The position numbers and the translations under genes were made by a program. From Bacteroidales bacterium (lineage in GTDB: Bacteria; Bacteroidota; Bacteroidia; Bacteroidales; ML635J-15), in NCBI GenBank assembly GCA_017620015.1, contig JAFZRE010000016.1, positions 1-43,435 of the forward strand: a stretch of DNA of 43,435 bases. Reading direction: 5' to 3'. The first letter of the stretch is position 1, and the number at the start of each line of letters is the position of its first letter. The notes beneath the pieces are model-generated. The model saw only the letters and a program-made list of their open reading frames with translations. It did not search any database and had not been told where the DNA came from. This document shows positions 33,298 to 41,394 of the stretch, piece by piece.

Positions 33298-33337
33298 ATT
33301 CCGTTATAACGGTATGCCGTTATGTCGGAATGTCGGC

Positions 33338-33362
33338 TACAAGACTAAAAGGGATAATTCCG
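33338..33362. repeat. Right terminal inverted repeat of the IS1595-family element
   Basis: Reverse complement of 30467-30491 over all 25 bases. Inside it lie a perfect 12-bp palindrome CCGTTATAACGG (33301-33312) and tandem ATGTCGG units (33322-33336), possible transposase-binding sites. Confidence 0.92.
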
Positions 33363-33370
33363 ATAAAAAA
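33363..33370. repeat. Target-site duplication, right copy
   Basis: ATAAAAAA, identical to 30459-30466. Confidence 0.85.
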
Positions 33371-33390
33371 AGGAGAAACATTGTTTCTCC
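33365..33390 (-). terminator. Terminator of the metacaspase/papain-like operon
   Basis: An 8-bp stem (GGAGAAAC / GTTTCTCC) with a 3-base loop is followed on the minus strand by a U-run. The mobile element was inserted in this U-run; the target duplication restores it. Confidence 0.8.
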
Positions 33391-33412
33391 CTTTAATTCT
33401 TACAGTAGCAAC

Positions 33413-35431
33413 TTATTTGATGTGGTTGATTTTTATGACGGCGCCTAGGCATTGCTTTTTGATGGATTTAGCATCGAACTTGAATGTGGATGTGCCCGAA
33501 ACATTGGCTTCGTCGAGTGAGAAAGTCTTAGGTCCCATTACCTTGAACAGCCGTTCTGCGTAATCGCCCGAAGTCTTTGCCATGCGGTTGCGGATTTCAT
33601 CGATATTGAGAGGAACACGGCTGTAAAGTACATATATGTAGTCGGTTCCGGTCTGGTCGTCCATCTGGATGAAGTGACGTTCGTCGGGGACTGCAATGCG
33701 GCTGTCGCTGTAGTCGAGCAGCGGACTTATCAGTCGGCACTGAGGGAATATGTTGTACACTTCGTTGGTGAGGTCTGTGCCGAATACATATACGTAAGCC
33801 GGCGAATTGTTTTCTACATATATTCTGAAGTAGGTTCCCGATTGGTATGATTTCGATATGTTTATTGTTTTGTCGCGTACTGTTCCCTGCATTGCTGTGT
33901 TGTCGCCAAGAATAATGCTTATGCTGCCGGCAAAATTGTTTATGTCAACCTTGTTTCCGTCTGGAGTCTTTATCTTCTCGACGCTAATTACCTTTACGCC
34001 GCGGTCCTTTGCGTTGTTCTTAGGTGCGTCCTTTATTCCGAGACTTTCGTTCATGTGTTTCATGTTGTCTTCGTAGGACATGTTGCTTACATACTGGAAT
34101 GCTGCCGAGTTGCGCGATTTTCTTTCTTCTTCCATGTAGCGGTAGTCTTCGGCGGTGTAGTCGCTGTCCTTATAGCCCTTCCAAGCACCATTGTCGCCAT
34201 CCTGGTACAGTATGTTGTACGAAGAATAGCTGTTATTGTCGTCGATGTTGCTATCGTTGTTGTCTTTGTTGTTATCGTTGTCGGTGCGATAGTCGTTGCC
34301 ATCTATAATATTGTCGAGCCAGTCGAAGTCAACTGATAGGTAATCGTCGAGACCGAGGTCGTCGAAGGTGTAGTCAACATTATTACTGTCGTTTCCATCG
34401 TTTCCATCGTCGTATTCGTAATAGTTGTTATCGTTGTTATTATAGTCGTAGTTATTATCATTGTTGTCATAGTCGTAATTGTAGTCGTTGTTGTCGGCGT
34501 AATCGTAGAAGTTAGTCGAGAAGTCGAGGTGGTCGGTATTGGTATCGATCTTCGAATTGTTTATCTGTGTGTTTATTTCGAAAGCGTAGTAAACCCACCA
34601 TGCGAAATGGTAGTAAGTAATCCAGAAATAGCCATTAAGTCCCCAGTCGGTGCCCCAGCTGTTTTGAACAAGGAATGCGCCTCCGTTGAATTTGGTGTCG
34701 TCATAGGCGACTACTGCCATGGCGTGACCGCCGTAGTTGAGGGTAGCCTGTTCGTTGCTAGCTGGTTGCCATAGTCCGTCGCTACGTAAACCGGTTCCGT
34801 TCGAGAACGAAAATGCACAGTTGAAAGCTATAAGCACTGGCTTACCTTCGGCGAGACTTTTCTTTACTTTTTCGACCTTGTACGAATATCCGCCTGCCCA
34901 TTGGTAGTACAATTTTGTGAATCCCAAGATTCTATTTTGTGCTGCTTTTTGTTTCCATGCAGTAGGGACATCGGAGGTGTTTATGCATGCTGGATTCTGC
35001 GGGTATTCGCTTAATTTTACCGAGCCTGTGTTCTTTAGCCATGCGCATGCGTCGGCAATGTCGGTTCCAGCGGCGCAGTTTTGTGTGCTTTGCCTAAGTA
35101 TATTGACGTATGTATATGCTGGAAGATAGGCGTTTTCGGTAATTTTCTTCCTGTCTGTTATTCCGTTGCGCATTGCCCACGACATTGTTGCTATGCAGTA
35201 TGTCGACGACCATGCGGTGCATGTGCCGGTTTGCCCTTGGTTTCCAGGGACTGGCGTCCATTTCTGAAGCGATACGGCCTTGGGCAGATTGGAATAAACG
35301 TCGCGTGTATTTGATGCTTTTTCGGGAAGGCGTTGTGCTGCTACGGTATCGACAACGCAACCAGTAAAATGCTGTCCAAAAGTGCTGATCGAGGCAAATA
35401 GGACTGCAACAAATAATATCAAAGCTCTCAT
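33413..35431 (-). CDS. Secreted papain-like (C1) cysteine protease with DUF4384-like tail
   Basis: This 672-aa protein has a signal peptide (MRALILFVAVLFASISTFGQ). The papain fold spans about 50-290 with NQGQTGTCTAWSS (oxyanion Gln65, nucleophile Cys71), NYGGHAMAVVAYDD (His236) and LVQNSWGTDWGLNGYFWI (Asn257). Residues about 300-400 are a very Asp/Asn/Tyr-rich linker. The C-terminal part (about 530-650) shows GTYFRIYVENNSPAYVYVFG and EVYNIFPQ, the DUF4384 pattern often attached to caspases. There is no evident propeptide. The gene lies 21 bases after the metacaspase gene and is surely co-transcribed with it. Confidence 0.88.
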   Translation of the reverse strand: MRALILFVAVLFASISTFGQHFTGCVVDTVAAQRLPEKASNTRDVYSNLPKAVSLQKWTPVPGNQGQTGTCTAWSSTYCIATMSWAMRNGITDRKKITENAYLPAYTYVNILRQSTQNCAAGTDIADACAWLKNTGSVKLSEYPQNPACINTSDVPTAWKQKAAQNRILGFTKLYYQWAGGYSYKVEKVKKSLAEGKPVLIAFNCAFSFSNGTGLRSDGLWQPASNEQATLNYGGHAMAVVAYDDTKFNGGAFLVQNSWGTDWGLNGYFWITYYHFAWWVYYAFEINTQINNSKIDTNTDHLDFSTNFYDYADNNDYNYDYDNNDNNYDYNNNDNNYYEYDDGNDGNDSNNVDYTFDDLGLDDYLSVDFDWLDNIIDGNDYRTDNDNNKDNNDSNIDDNNSYSSYNILYQDGDNGAWKGYKDSDYTAEDYRYMEEERKSRNSAAFQYVSNMSYEDNMKHMNESLGIKDAPKNNAKDRGVKVISVEKIKTPDGNKVDINNFAGSISIILGDNTAMQGTVRDKTINISKSYQSGTYFRIYVENNSPAYVYVFGTDLTNEVYNIFPQCRLISPLLDYSDSRIAVPDERHFIQMDDQTGTDYIYVLYSRVPLNIDEIRNRMAKTSGDYAERLFKVMGPKTFSLDEANVSGTSTFKFDAKSIKKQCLGAVIKINHIK

Positions 35432-35452
35432 GCTGTTTATTGTTTTGTATTA

Positions 35453-37855
35453 TTATTTCTTGAAATAAAAATCACCGAATATTGAGGAATTTTCCCATGG
35501 AATCTGTTGCTGCTGGCTTATTTCGTAAACCCTTGAGCGAACTTTCTTGAAGACGTCTTCTATTTTTATCCCTGGCTGAGTTATTTCCTGTGCCAGTTGC
35601 TCGGTGTAAAGGCCATTGCTTCCGCTACCGTCCGATGCTACGTTGCCAGGAGATGTGGCAAATGCGATGAAAGTACCCCTTGGAGCGTTTACTGCGGCAA
35701 GACCGCCATTATTTATGGCTCTGACGTTTGCAAATGGATTGTTACGGCAAGCGTCGAGGATTATGATGTTCAGGTCGTTTTGTGCGTATTCCATTTCTCC
35801 AAGTACGCGCTTAAGGTTTACGCATTCGAGTTCTACATCCTGCTGTTTGGTAATGTTTGCCGTAATGGGGACGAGGTAGTTCTCGCCGTTTACCTGCAAG
35901 CCATGTCCAGCGTAGAAAAATAAGCCGACAGCCTTCTCTTCTGTAAGTTTGTTTCCAAATTCACGGATCTTGGAAATCATCTCGTTTTGCGAAAGGTCGG
36001 TGTAAACCATTGTTTCGAAGCCGAGGGAACCTAGTGTTTCGCCCATAAGTCTCGCATCGTTTGACGGGTTGTTGAGCGCACCGATATACTTGTAGGCTCC
36101 GTTGCCAATGACAAGTGCAAGGCGTTTCTCGCTCGATACATTATCGCTCTTGTTGAGGGTAACACGGCGCGAGTCGGTTGTTGTAGTTCCGCCTGCGTTC
36201 TTGACGATAGCCTTTATTTCGTTTTGTCCAGGTTCGAGGTCGATTTCATATTCGAAAGTATAGTCGCACTGGCTGGAAACCACTGTAAAGCCTCTGTTCG
36301 ACTTCTTTGCTTTTACAACTCCGTTTACCGTTACGGTAACTTCGTCGATGCTTGCTTTTGAGGCTACGCAAAGTTTTACCGTAAGCTTGCTGTTGGTGGT
36401 CGACATATCGCCCTGCGACGGTGCAAGCCATGTTACTATAGGTCTGGCAACGCTGACGTCTTCGGTCTTCTGGGTTGCGAGTTTGCCATTTTTGAATACG
36501 CCTTCTTCTTTGGATCCGTCAGCATGGTAAAGCACGCCCTTTCCGGTCATTTCGTTGTCGACGAACTCACCGATGTATCTTTCGTCGGTGTCGCGGTTCT
36601 CGAGTGTTCCTTGTCCGTTTTGCTTGCCGTTCTTAAATTCGCCTACATAGCTGTTGCCGTTGTATAGGTCGAGCATTCCTTTTCCAGAAGGTATGCCGTT
36701 GACTAGGTTTCCATAGTAGCGGCCATTGGCGATAAGCTTTATTCCGAATCCGTTTTTTGAACCGAAAATGACGTCGAACTGGTTTTCGTCCATTTCGCTT
36801 TCAAACGAATCGTTGTTCCAGATGCCCGAGTATTTGGTGTTGGTTTCGGTGTCGAACAGTACGCCTTGTCCGTGCCTTGCACCGTTTTTAAGCTGCCCGT
36901 AATACACCGAACCGTCGCTCCATATAAGAGCTCCGTATCCGTCGAGGGCACTTCCTTTCATGTCACCAATGTAGTGTGCCAGTCCGTTGCGGTCTTCGGG
37001 TTTGTATGTGGCCAGTATGTATCCGTTTGCTTCGTCGTCAACCCATGATCCGTCGAAGATTTCGTCGTCGGCGGTGTACAATGTGCCTTGTCCATGGCGG
37101 GTGCCATTCTTGAACGAGCCTTCGTAGAATGAGCCGTCGTCGTAAATGTAAATGCCGTATCCGTTTGCGCAGTCGCCACTTATGCAGCCGTACTGGTTGG
37201 TAACTTCACCAATGAAACGCCCTTCTTCCCATATTCCTTCTTGTTCGGAGCCATCGGGATTTGCAAATACTCCATAGCCATTGTATTTTCCATTCTTGAA
37301 TTCACCATTGTATATGGAACCGTCGTTTTTCATGAGCAAACCTTGTCCGTCTGGCTTTTTCTGAGAGAAATTACCTTCGTATATGGACCCGTCGTCGTAT
37401 ATGAAAACTCCATATCCCGAAATGCAGTTGCCGTTGATGCAACCCTGGATGTTGTCGTCAACTATTTCATCGTGCTGATATATGCTTATTTCCGAATTGC
37501 CTTCGTTGTCAAGGTCGGTTCCGATGCCATGACGTTCCCATTCCTGCCAATGTCCTACATATCTGCTACCATCGGTCCAGATGTATGTACCCTGGCCATT
37601 TGCAGCATTGTCCTTGAAATTGCCAATATACATGTTGCCGTCTTTAAAAAAGTAGGAGCCGAAGCCGTTGAAATCGCCATTCTCGAAAAAGCCAACGTAG
37701 CGGTCGCCACCTTCAATGCTATATACTCCGTATCCGTCGATGCAGTTGCCGCTCAGGCAGTTGGGGTCTGTCTCCTGTGCCAAAACATTGCCAGCGATGA
37801 GGCATGCAAGTGCAAACGCGGTAATCTTTATGCCTTTAAATATGTGTTTACTCAT
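35453..37855 (-). CDS. Secreted MORN-repeat metacaspase-like protease
   Basis: This 800-aa protein has a signal peptide (ending NVLAQ near residue 26). A long array of about a dozen MORN motifs (about 40-470, typified by GEFKNGKQNGQGTL and YIGNFKDNAANGQGTY) is followed by an Ig-like domain (about 480-570). A C14 caspase fold covers about 578-800: RLALVIGNGAYKYIGALNNP, FFYAGHGLQV (His651) and IILDACRNNPF (Cys703). MORN arrays bind lipids or serve as spacers. Caspase-like enzymes of this type usually cut after Arg or Lys and need activation. First gene of the operon, with a -7 box 27 bases upstream. Confidence 0.9.
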   Translation of the reverse strand: MSKHIFKGIKITAFALACLIAGNVLAQETDPNCLSGNCIDGYGVYSIEGGDRYVGFFENGDFNGFGSYFFKDGNMYIGNFKDNAANGQGTYIWTDGSRYVGHWQEWERHGIGTDLDNEGNSEISIYQHDEIVDDNIQGCINGNCISGYGVFIYDDGSIYEGNFSQKKPDGQGLLMKNDGSIYNGEFKNGKYNGYGVFANPDGSEQEGIWEEGRFIGEVTNQYGCISGDCANGYGIYIYDDGSFYEGSFKNGTRHGQGTLYTADDEIFDGSWVDDEANGYILATYKPEDRNGLAHYIGDMKGSALDGYGALIWSDGSVYYGQLKNGARHGQGVLFDTETNTKYSGIWNNDSFESEMDENQFDVIFGSKNGFGIKLIANGRYYGNLVNGIPSGKGMLDLYNGNSYVGEFKNGKQNGQGTLENRDTDERYIGEFVDNEMTGKGVLYHADGSKEEGVFKNGKLATQKTEDVSVARPIVTWLAPSQGDMSTTNSKLTVKLCVASKASIDEVTVTVNGVVKAKKSNRGFTVVSSQCDYTFEYEIDLEPGQNEIKAIVKNAGGTTTTDSRRVTLNKSDNVSSEKRLALVIGNGAYKYIGALNNPSNDARLMGETLGSLGFETMVYTDLSQNEMISKIREFGNKLTEEKAVGLFFYAGHGLQVNGENYLVPITANITKQQDVELECVNLKRVLGEMEYAQNDLNIIILDACRNNPFANVRAINNGGLAAVNAPRGTFIAFATSPGNVASDGSGSNGLYTEQLAQEITQPGIKIEDVFKKVRSRVYEISQQQQIPWENSSIFGDFYFKK

Positions 37856-37881
37856 TTTTATCGCATTAAATTTTTAAGCGA

Positions 37882-37889
37882 CAAAATTA
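37882..37889 (-). promoter_or_regulatory. -7 box of the protease operon
   Basis: Minus-strand TAATTTTG matches TAnnTTTG, with a leader of about 20 bases to the metacaspase start. Confidence 0.55.
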
Positions 37890-38056
37890 AGTAAATATTC
37901 AATAGGTTGTGTTACATTATTCAATGTGGCTATATATGTTGTCTAAAATAGATATGGTAAAACTCTCTTATTCCATTCCGCAGACAGGCTCACACGACAC
38001 GTCCCTTAGTCGGTTCGCTTTGTCTTACGGAATGACGAGAAGGGGTTATATATACC

Positions 38057-38359
38057 TTATTCAATGGTTTCGATATAGAAGCTTACTGGGCGAAATCCGT
38101 CGTTGCAGGAAATCATTGCCGAGTTGGGATTTTTCATCCAGCCATCGTAGAAGTTGCCACGACCGGCAGCCAGTTCTTCAACAAACCATTTCATCGATTT
38201 CCAAGCGCTTTCGCAAAGACCATCAGGCTTTTGTCCATTTATGGAAATCCACGCATCGCCTTCGTTGACATCGCAGGCGTGCTCGATGGGATTTTCGTAT
38301 TTATCCGAAAGGTCGTGGTAGGAGGTCTTGCGTATGGCTGTGATTTTCACTTTTTTCAT
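38057..38359 (-). CDS. TIGR04076-family small protein
   Basis: This is a 100-aa protein counted from ATG 38359, overlapping the acyltransferase stop by 4 bp. The longer frame upstream lies wholly inside the acyltransferase gene and is a shadow. Recognisable pattern: MKKVKITAIRK at the start, a central segment ENPIEHACDVNEGDAWIS, then AWKSMKWFVEELAAG and the near-invariant NFYDGWMKNPNSAMISCNDGFRPV. Function of the family is unknown. Conserved Cys residues at CDV and SCND could bind metal. Last gene of a four-gene operon. Confidence 0.85.
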   Translation of the reverse strand: MKKVKITAIRKTSYHDLSDKYENPIEHACDVNEGDAWISINGQKPDGLCESAWKSMKWFVEELAAGRGNFYDGWMKNPNSAMISCNDGFRPVSFYIETIE

Positions 38360-39495
38360 TTGCGTTTTCTTTTGTTGATACCGAGAACGCACCACCTTAT
38401 GAATGGTATGCGGCTGATGATTTCGTTCAATGCTGGCGATATTAGCAAGACGGATGCTAAAAGTATGGCATATATTGCGAGCGGTGGCAATTGGGTGTAC
38501 ATTTTCATCATATAGCCGAGAGATGCGATTACGAGGTAATGCATTACATATATTCCGAAGCTCGATTTTGCCATGTAGGCTGCGAATCTGGATGTCTTGT
38601 CGGCCCATTTTGCGAAGCAACCGATGAGAGCAAGCATTGTTGACCAGGCGAAAATGTTTGTCAGCCAGTCTTTTAAGACAACGGGATTGGTGTCGTCAAG
38701 TCCGTAGATTCTGATAGCGAACAGTATGCCGCTCGCTAACGAAATTGCAAGCATTGGCAGACATATACTTTTGGCGAGTTCGATGACCTTGTCGTGCGAA
38801 AATACAAAGTAGCCCAGCAGGAATGTGATGAAGTATTCGGCAGGACGGTAGAGGTTCCACAGACCTTCGCCCGAGTTCGGGTCTGGATAGCTGATGTTTG
38901 TCTGGGTTGCACCCCAAACAACAAGGTATCCGCCGAGTACGATTATTAGAATCCATATCCAATTGTTTGCTTTGTTATTGATAAGGTTCCCGAATGCAGA
39001 ATGAATCCTATCGCCTTTTAGAAGGCGTATTAAGATGAGTATCAGAGAGAAAAGCCACAAGTCTTGTATGAACCACAGAGGTCCGGTGCCAGACAGGGCG
39101 CATGCGATATAACGTGCTTCGGCGGGAATGGTCTGTATCTTGTCGGCAATGCCTTGCGAAACGCCTGCAACTTGCGTGTTGAAGTAGCCAGTCATCCATT
39201 GGAATACGAAAAGTCCGATAGTTGCGGGAACCAATAGTTTCCTTGTCCTCGACTTGATAAATTCCTTGTGCGAACACCTATTGAGTGCATATTTCGAACT
39301 TATTCCTGCGACAACGAAAAGCAGCATCATTATCCACGGGTAGATGAGCGACATTATTGCATCCTGCGGCTGAGTTTCGTAGAATCCGCCGATTCCACCG
39401 AACACGCCCTTTGCGTTGTAGAAATAGAAGACGTGGTATATCAGTACGATGATTACCGTAGTCCAGCGTAAGTTGTCAAGCCAGTGCTTTCTCAT
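38356..39495 (-). CDS. Acyltransferase 3 family membrane protein
   Basis: This 379-aa protein has about ten predicted membrane helices. The N-terminus RKHWLDNLRWTTVIIVLIYHVFYFYN holds the His that is characteristic of acyltransferase 3 / OafA-like enzymes, and SRTRKLLVPATIGLFVFQ carries the conserved Arg-rich loop. FGIYVMHYLVIASLGY near the C-terminus is also typical. These enzymes move acyl groups onto envelope glycans or lipids. The substrate is not evident. Overlaps of 4 bp with both neighbouring genes show a tight operon. Confidence 0.88.
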   Translation of the reverse strand: MRKHWLDNLRWTTVIIVLIYHVFYFYNAKGVFGGIGGFYETQPQDAIMSLIYPWIMMLLFVVAGISSKYALNRCSHKEFIKSRTRKLLVPATIGLFVFQWMTGYFNTQVAGVSQGIADKIQTIPAEARYIACALSGTGPLWFIQDLWLFSLILILIRLLKGDRIHSAFGNLINNKANNWIWILIIVLGGYLVVWGATQTNISYPDPNSGEGLWNLYRPAEYFITFLLGYFVFSHDKVIELAKSICLPMLAISLASGILFAIRIYGLDDTNPVVLKDWLTNIFAWSTMLALIGCFAKWADKTSRFAAYMAKSSFGIYVMHYLVIASLGYMMKMYTQLPPLAIYAILLASVLLISPALNEIISRIPFIRWCVLGINKRKRK

Positions 39496-39851
39496 TTTAT
39501 TTGCTTTAATTCGTCGGTTTGTTCCTTCTTGGGCAGTTTCTTCACCACTTCGGCAAACGAGTGGTTAATGAGCTTGCATAGGAATTCGTCGGTAACGTCG
39601 CGGTTGAACAATATCTGGTTCCAGTACTGCTTGTTCCAGTGCCATGCTGGCTCTATTGCCATGTAATGGTCGCGCAGTTCGACGGCATATTCGGGGTCGC
39701 ATTTCAGTACGCCAAGTTCTGGCTTGTCGAGGCAAACGCAGGCGAAGATTTTGTTCTTCACGCGGAAAACCAAAACGGTTTCGTCGAAGGGAAAATCTTC
39801 GGTAACGCAGGGAAGCGACAGACAATATTCGCGGAATTTTTCAATATCCAT
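39492..39851 (-). CDS. MmcQ/YjbR family protein
   Basis: This 119-aa protein has the family layout: DIEKFREYCLSLPCVTEDFPF at the N-terminus, then VLVFRVKNKIFACVCLDKPELGVLKCDPEYAVELRD and the signature EPAWHWNKQYWNQILFN. It ends in a helix with LINHSFAEVVKKLPKK. Structural relatives have a double-wing DNA-binding-like fold, but no biochemical role is established. It lies between the lipoprotein and acyltransferase genes with a 2-base gap and a 4-base overlap. Confidence 0.9.
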   Translation of the reverse strand: MDIEKFREYCLSLPCVTEDFPFDETVLVFRVKNKIFACVCLDKPELGVLKCDPEYAVELRDHYMAIEPAWHWNKQYWNQILFNRDVTDEFLCKLINHSFAEVVKKLPKKEQTDELKQIK

Positions 39852-39853
39852 AA

Positions 39854-40570
39854 CTATTTGGCTTTTGAATAGTCGGTAAGTTTTATGTCAACTTTTTTCA
39901 GGCACTTTTCCTTCGACATCGCATTGGGGTTGGTGCCTGGAAGTCCTTGTGGTATTGGCTGTCCGATTTGTTCGAAAAGCCAAACCCAGTAGGGTGGGAA
40001 AGTGCCGTCGTCTGCCTTGAAGTTCATAGGAGTTTCGCTGAAAAGGTGTTCGCCTTTTTCATCGATGTACGAGTTGCGGACAAGTTCGCTGCAATATTGC
40101 TCGTCGTTGTCGGGCAGAAAATACAAGTCGTAGCCGCGTCCAGTGAACTGTTTGGCATTTTCGACATACTTTGAAGCATTGCTGTTGTCGCTCAGACGCA
40201 TAATGTCCATTTGCGGCAACGAGCCGTCGTTGAGTGTGAAGTCGCAGAAGAACGTATCGAGCGGGTGGCGGTCAACGCCGTGAGCAAGGGTTGCATCGAT
40301 AATCCATACGCTGTCGTTGGCGACTTCGGCTATTGCCACGTGTATGTAGTTTATTCCAACGCTGTCGCCGGTTGCCGATACTATTGCCGAACTCATGTCG
40401 GTAGTGTCGGTCATGTAGTCGAGCGGAAGGCCTACGAATACGAGGTCGCCGGTCTGAAGTTGTTCTGTTTGTACTTCGGCAGGTTCTGCCTTTTCTGTAT
40501 TTCGGTTGCAACTGACAAGCGAAACAATTGCTACAAGGGCGAATGTGAAAATAAGGTTGTATCGTTTCAT
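39854..40570 (-). CDS. YiiX-like permuted papain-fold lipoprotein
   Basis: This 238-aa protein has a lipobox (SLVSC, Cys21). The circularly permuted NlpC/P60-like fold is shown by QTGDLVFVGLP, then INYIHVAIAEV with the catalytic His77, and DEQYCSELVRNSY with the nucleophile Cys160. Family members are thought to hydrolyse amide bonds in lipids or cell-wall peptides. The probable location is the outer membrane, periplasmic face or cell surface. First gene of the operon, with a -7 box 20 bases upstream. Confidence 0.87.
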   Translation of the reverse strand: MKRYNLIFTFALVAIVSLVSCNRNTEKAEPAEVQTEQLQTGDLVFVGLPLDYMTDTTDMSSAIVSATGDSVGINYIHVAIAEVANDSVWIIDATLAHGVDRHPLDTFFCDFTLNDGSLPQMDIMRLSDNSNASKYVENAKQFTGRGYDLYFLPDNDEQYCSELVRNSYIDEKGEHLFSETPMNFKADDGTFPPYWVWLFEQIGQPIPQGLPGTNPNAMSKEKCLKKVDIKLTDYSKAK

Positions 40571-40589
40571 TGTGTGTTTGTTTGTAATG

Positions 40590-40597
40590 CAAAATTA
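40590..40597 (-). promoter_or_regulatory. -7 box of the YiiX-like operon
   Basis: Minus-strand TAATTTTG matches TAnnTTTG, about 20 bases before the start at 40570. Confidence 0.55.
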
Positions 40598-40777
40598 GAT
40601 AAAAATCATTATTGTTCGATAAATTTATGCGTTGTCACAATTTTTGTGGTTCGACAGGCTCACCAACCAGACAAAAATATGCGCCAACGCTCCCCAATCC
40701 ACACGTTTTTCTATATATATGTGACATCTCCGAGGTTGTTAATTATATAAGTCAACACATTTTGTTGCCTATATTGG

Positions 40778-40795
40778 AACGCATCATGGTGCGTT
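40778..40795. repeat. REP-like palindrome downstream of the RAYT gene
   Basis: AACGCATCATGGTGCGTT is a palindrome with one wobble pair. It ends 2 bases before the RAYT stop codon and is nearly the same as the core of the palindrome at 41054-41085. Confidence 0.7.
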
Positions 40796-40796
40796 T

Positions 40797-41363
40797 TTAC
40801 AATCTTTGATTTTTGGATTGGTTGTCCGATTCCCATTCGGCAACATTGTTTTCGATGTATTCGGCAATCTGGTTCATTTCGTTTTGGTCGCGGATGATGT
40901 GGTCGTAGAAACGGGATTGCCATTGGAATGGAATGTCATTTTGACGGGCAAACCGTGTAACGGATTGTTTGAAACCGCCCATCGTAATTGATAAACGCCC
41001 CTTGTCGTTGGCCATTTTTTGCATGGTTTTGTTTTTTCCATCGGCGGGATCATTTGTAGAAACGCACCATGGTGCGATTCTACAATCATCACCGGAAATT
41101 ATCACAATCAAATGGATATGGTCGGGCATAATAACATATTGGGGGATTTGCGCGTATGGGTTGTGTTCCCAAATTTTTTGCACACATTCATCCGTATATT
41201 TCCCCACCGCCGACAATTGCATTTCGCCGTCAACGATTTCCCCGAAATAATGTACCCTGTCCTTTGTGCATATCGTAATGAAATATTCGCCACCGTTGTA
41301 ATCGTGCCACGATGCGCGTTTTGTCCCAATGCGGTATTTGTTTTGGAATTTTTCGACAGGCAT
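40797..41363 (-). CDS. REP-associated tyrosine transposase (RAYT)
   Basis: This 188-aa Y1 HUH-family protein has the metal-binding HUH in YVIMPDHIHLIV (His82, His84) and the single catalytic Tyr153 in SRFYDHIIRDQNEMNQIAEYIENN. The N-terminus KYRIGTKRASWHDYNGGEYFIT is typical of the Bacteroidota subgroup. RAYTs nick and join single-stranded DNA at REP palindromes and are thought to spread them. Between the two motifs lies a loop (about residues 93-104) encoded by a REP-like palindrome. No terminal repeats of an insertion sequence are seen, as expected for a RAYT. Confidence 0.9.
   Translation of the reverse strand: MPVEKFQNKYRIGTKRASWHDYNGGEYFITICTKDRVHYFGEIVDGEMQLSAVGKYTDECVQKIWEHNPYAQIPQYVIMPDHIHLIVIISGDDCRIAPWCVSTNDPADGKNKTMQKMANDKGRLSITMGGFKQSVTRFARQNDIPFQWQSRFYDHIIRDQNEMNQIAEYIENNVAEWESDNQSKNQRL
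41054..41085. repeat. REP-like palindrome inside the RAYT coding sequence
   Basis: A 32-bp palindrome with one central-arm mismatch (core CGCACCATGGTGCG, outer arms TTGTAGAA / TTCTACAA) is read in frame as part of the RAYT protein. Confidence 0.85.
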
Positions 41364-41394
41364 AAATTGATATATAGGTCGGTTGGCGAGAAAA

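Larger units (their letters stand above)
30467..33362. mobile_element. IS1595-family element with three passenger genes
   Basis: This is a complete 2,896-bp element. Its ends, 30467-30491 and 33338-33362, are perfect 25-bp inverted repeats beginning CGGAATTATCCC. It is flanked by the 8-bp direct duplication ATAAAAAA. It encodes an ISXO2-like transposase at the right end and three other genes: a 105-aa unknown protein, a 286-aa unknown protein and a GIY-YIG-like protein. IS1595-family members that carry passenger genes are documented. The insertion lies in the U-tract of the terminator of the protease operon at 33413-37855. Intact ends, duplication and transposase suggest a recent insertion. 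Confidence 0.92.

Noticed and set aside
33281..33299. Idea that the TTCTGCGAGTAGCAGAA palindrome marks the end of the insertion element
   Set aside because: The true ends are the perfect 25-bp inverted repeats with an 8-bp duplication. The palindrome lies inside, has no partner near the other end, and matches two promoters outside the element.
38360..38620. N-terminal extension of the TIGR04076 protein
   Set aside because: It is a shadow of the acyltransferase gene; the family N-terminus MKKVKIT and the 4-bp overlap place the start at 38359.
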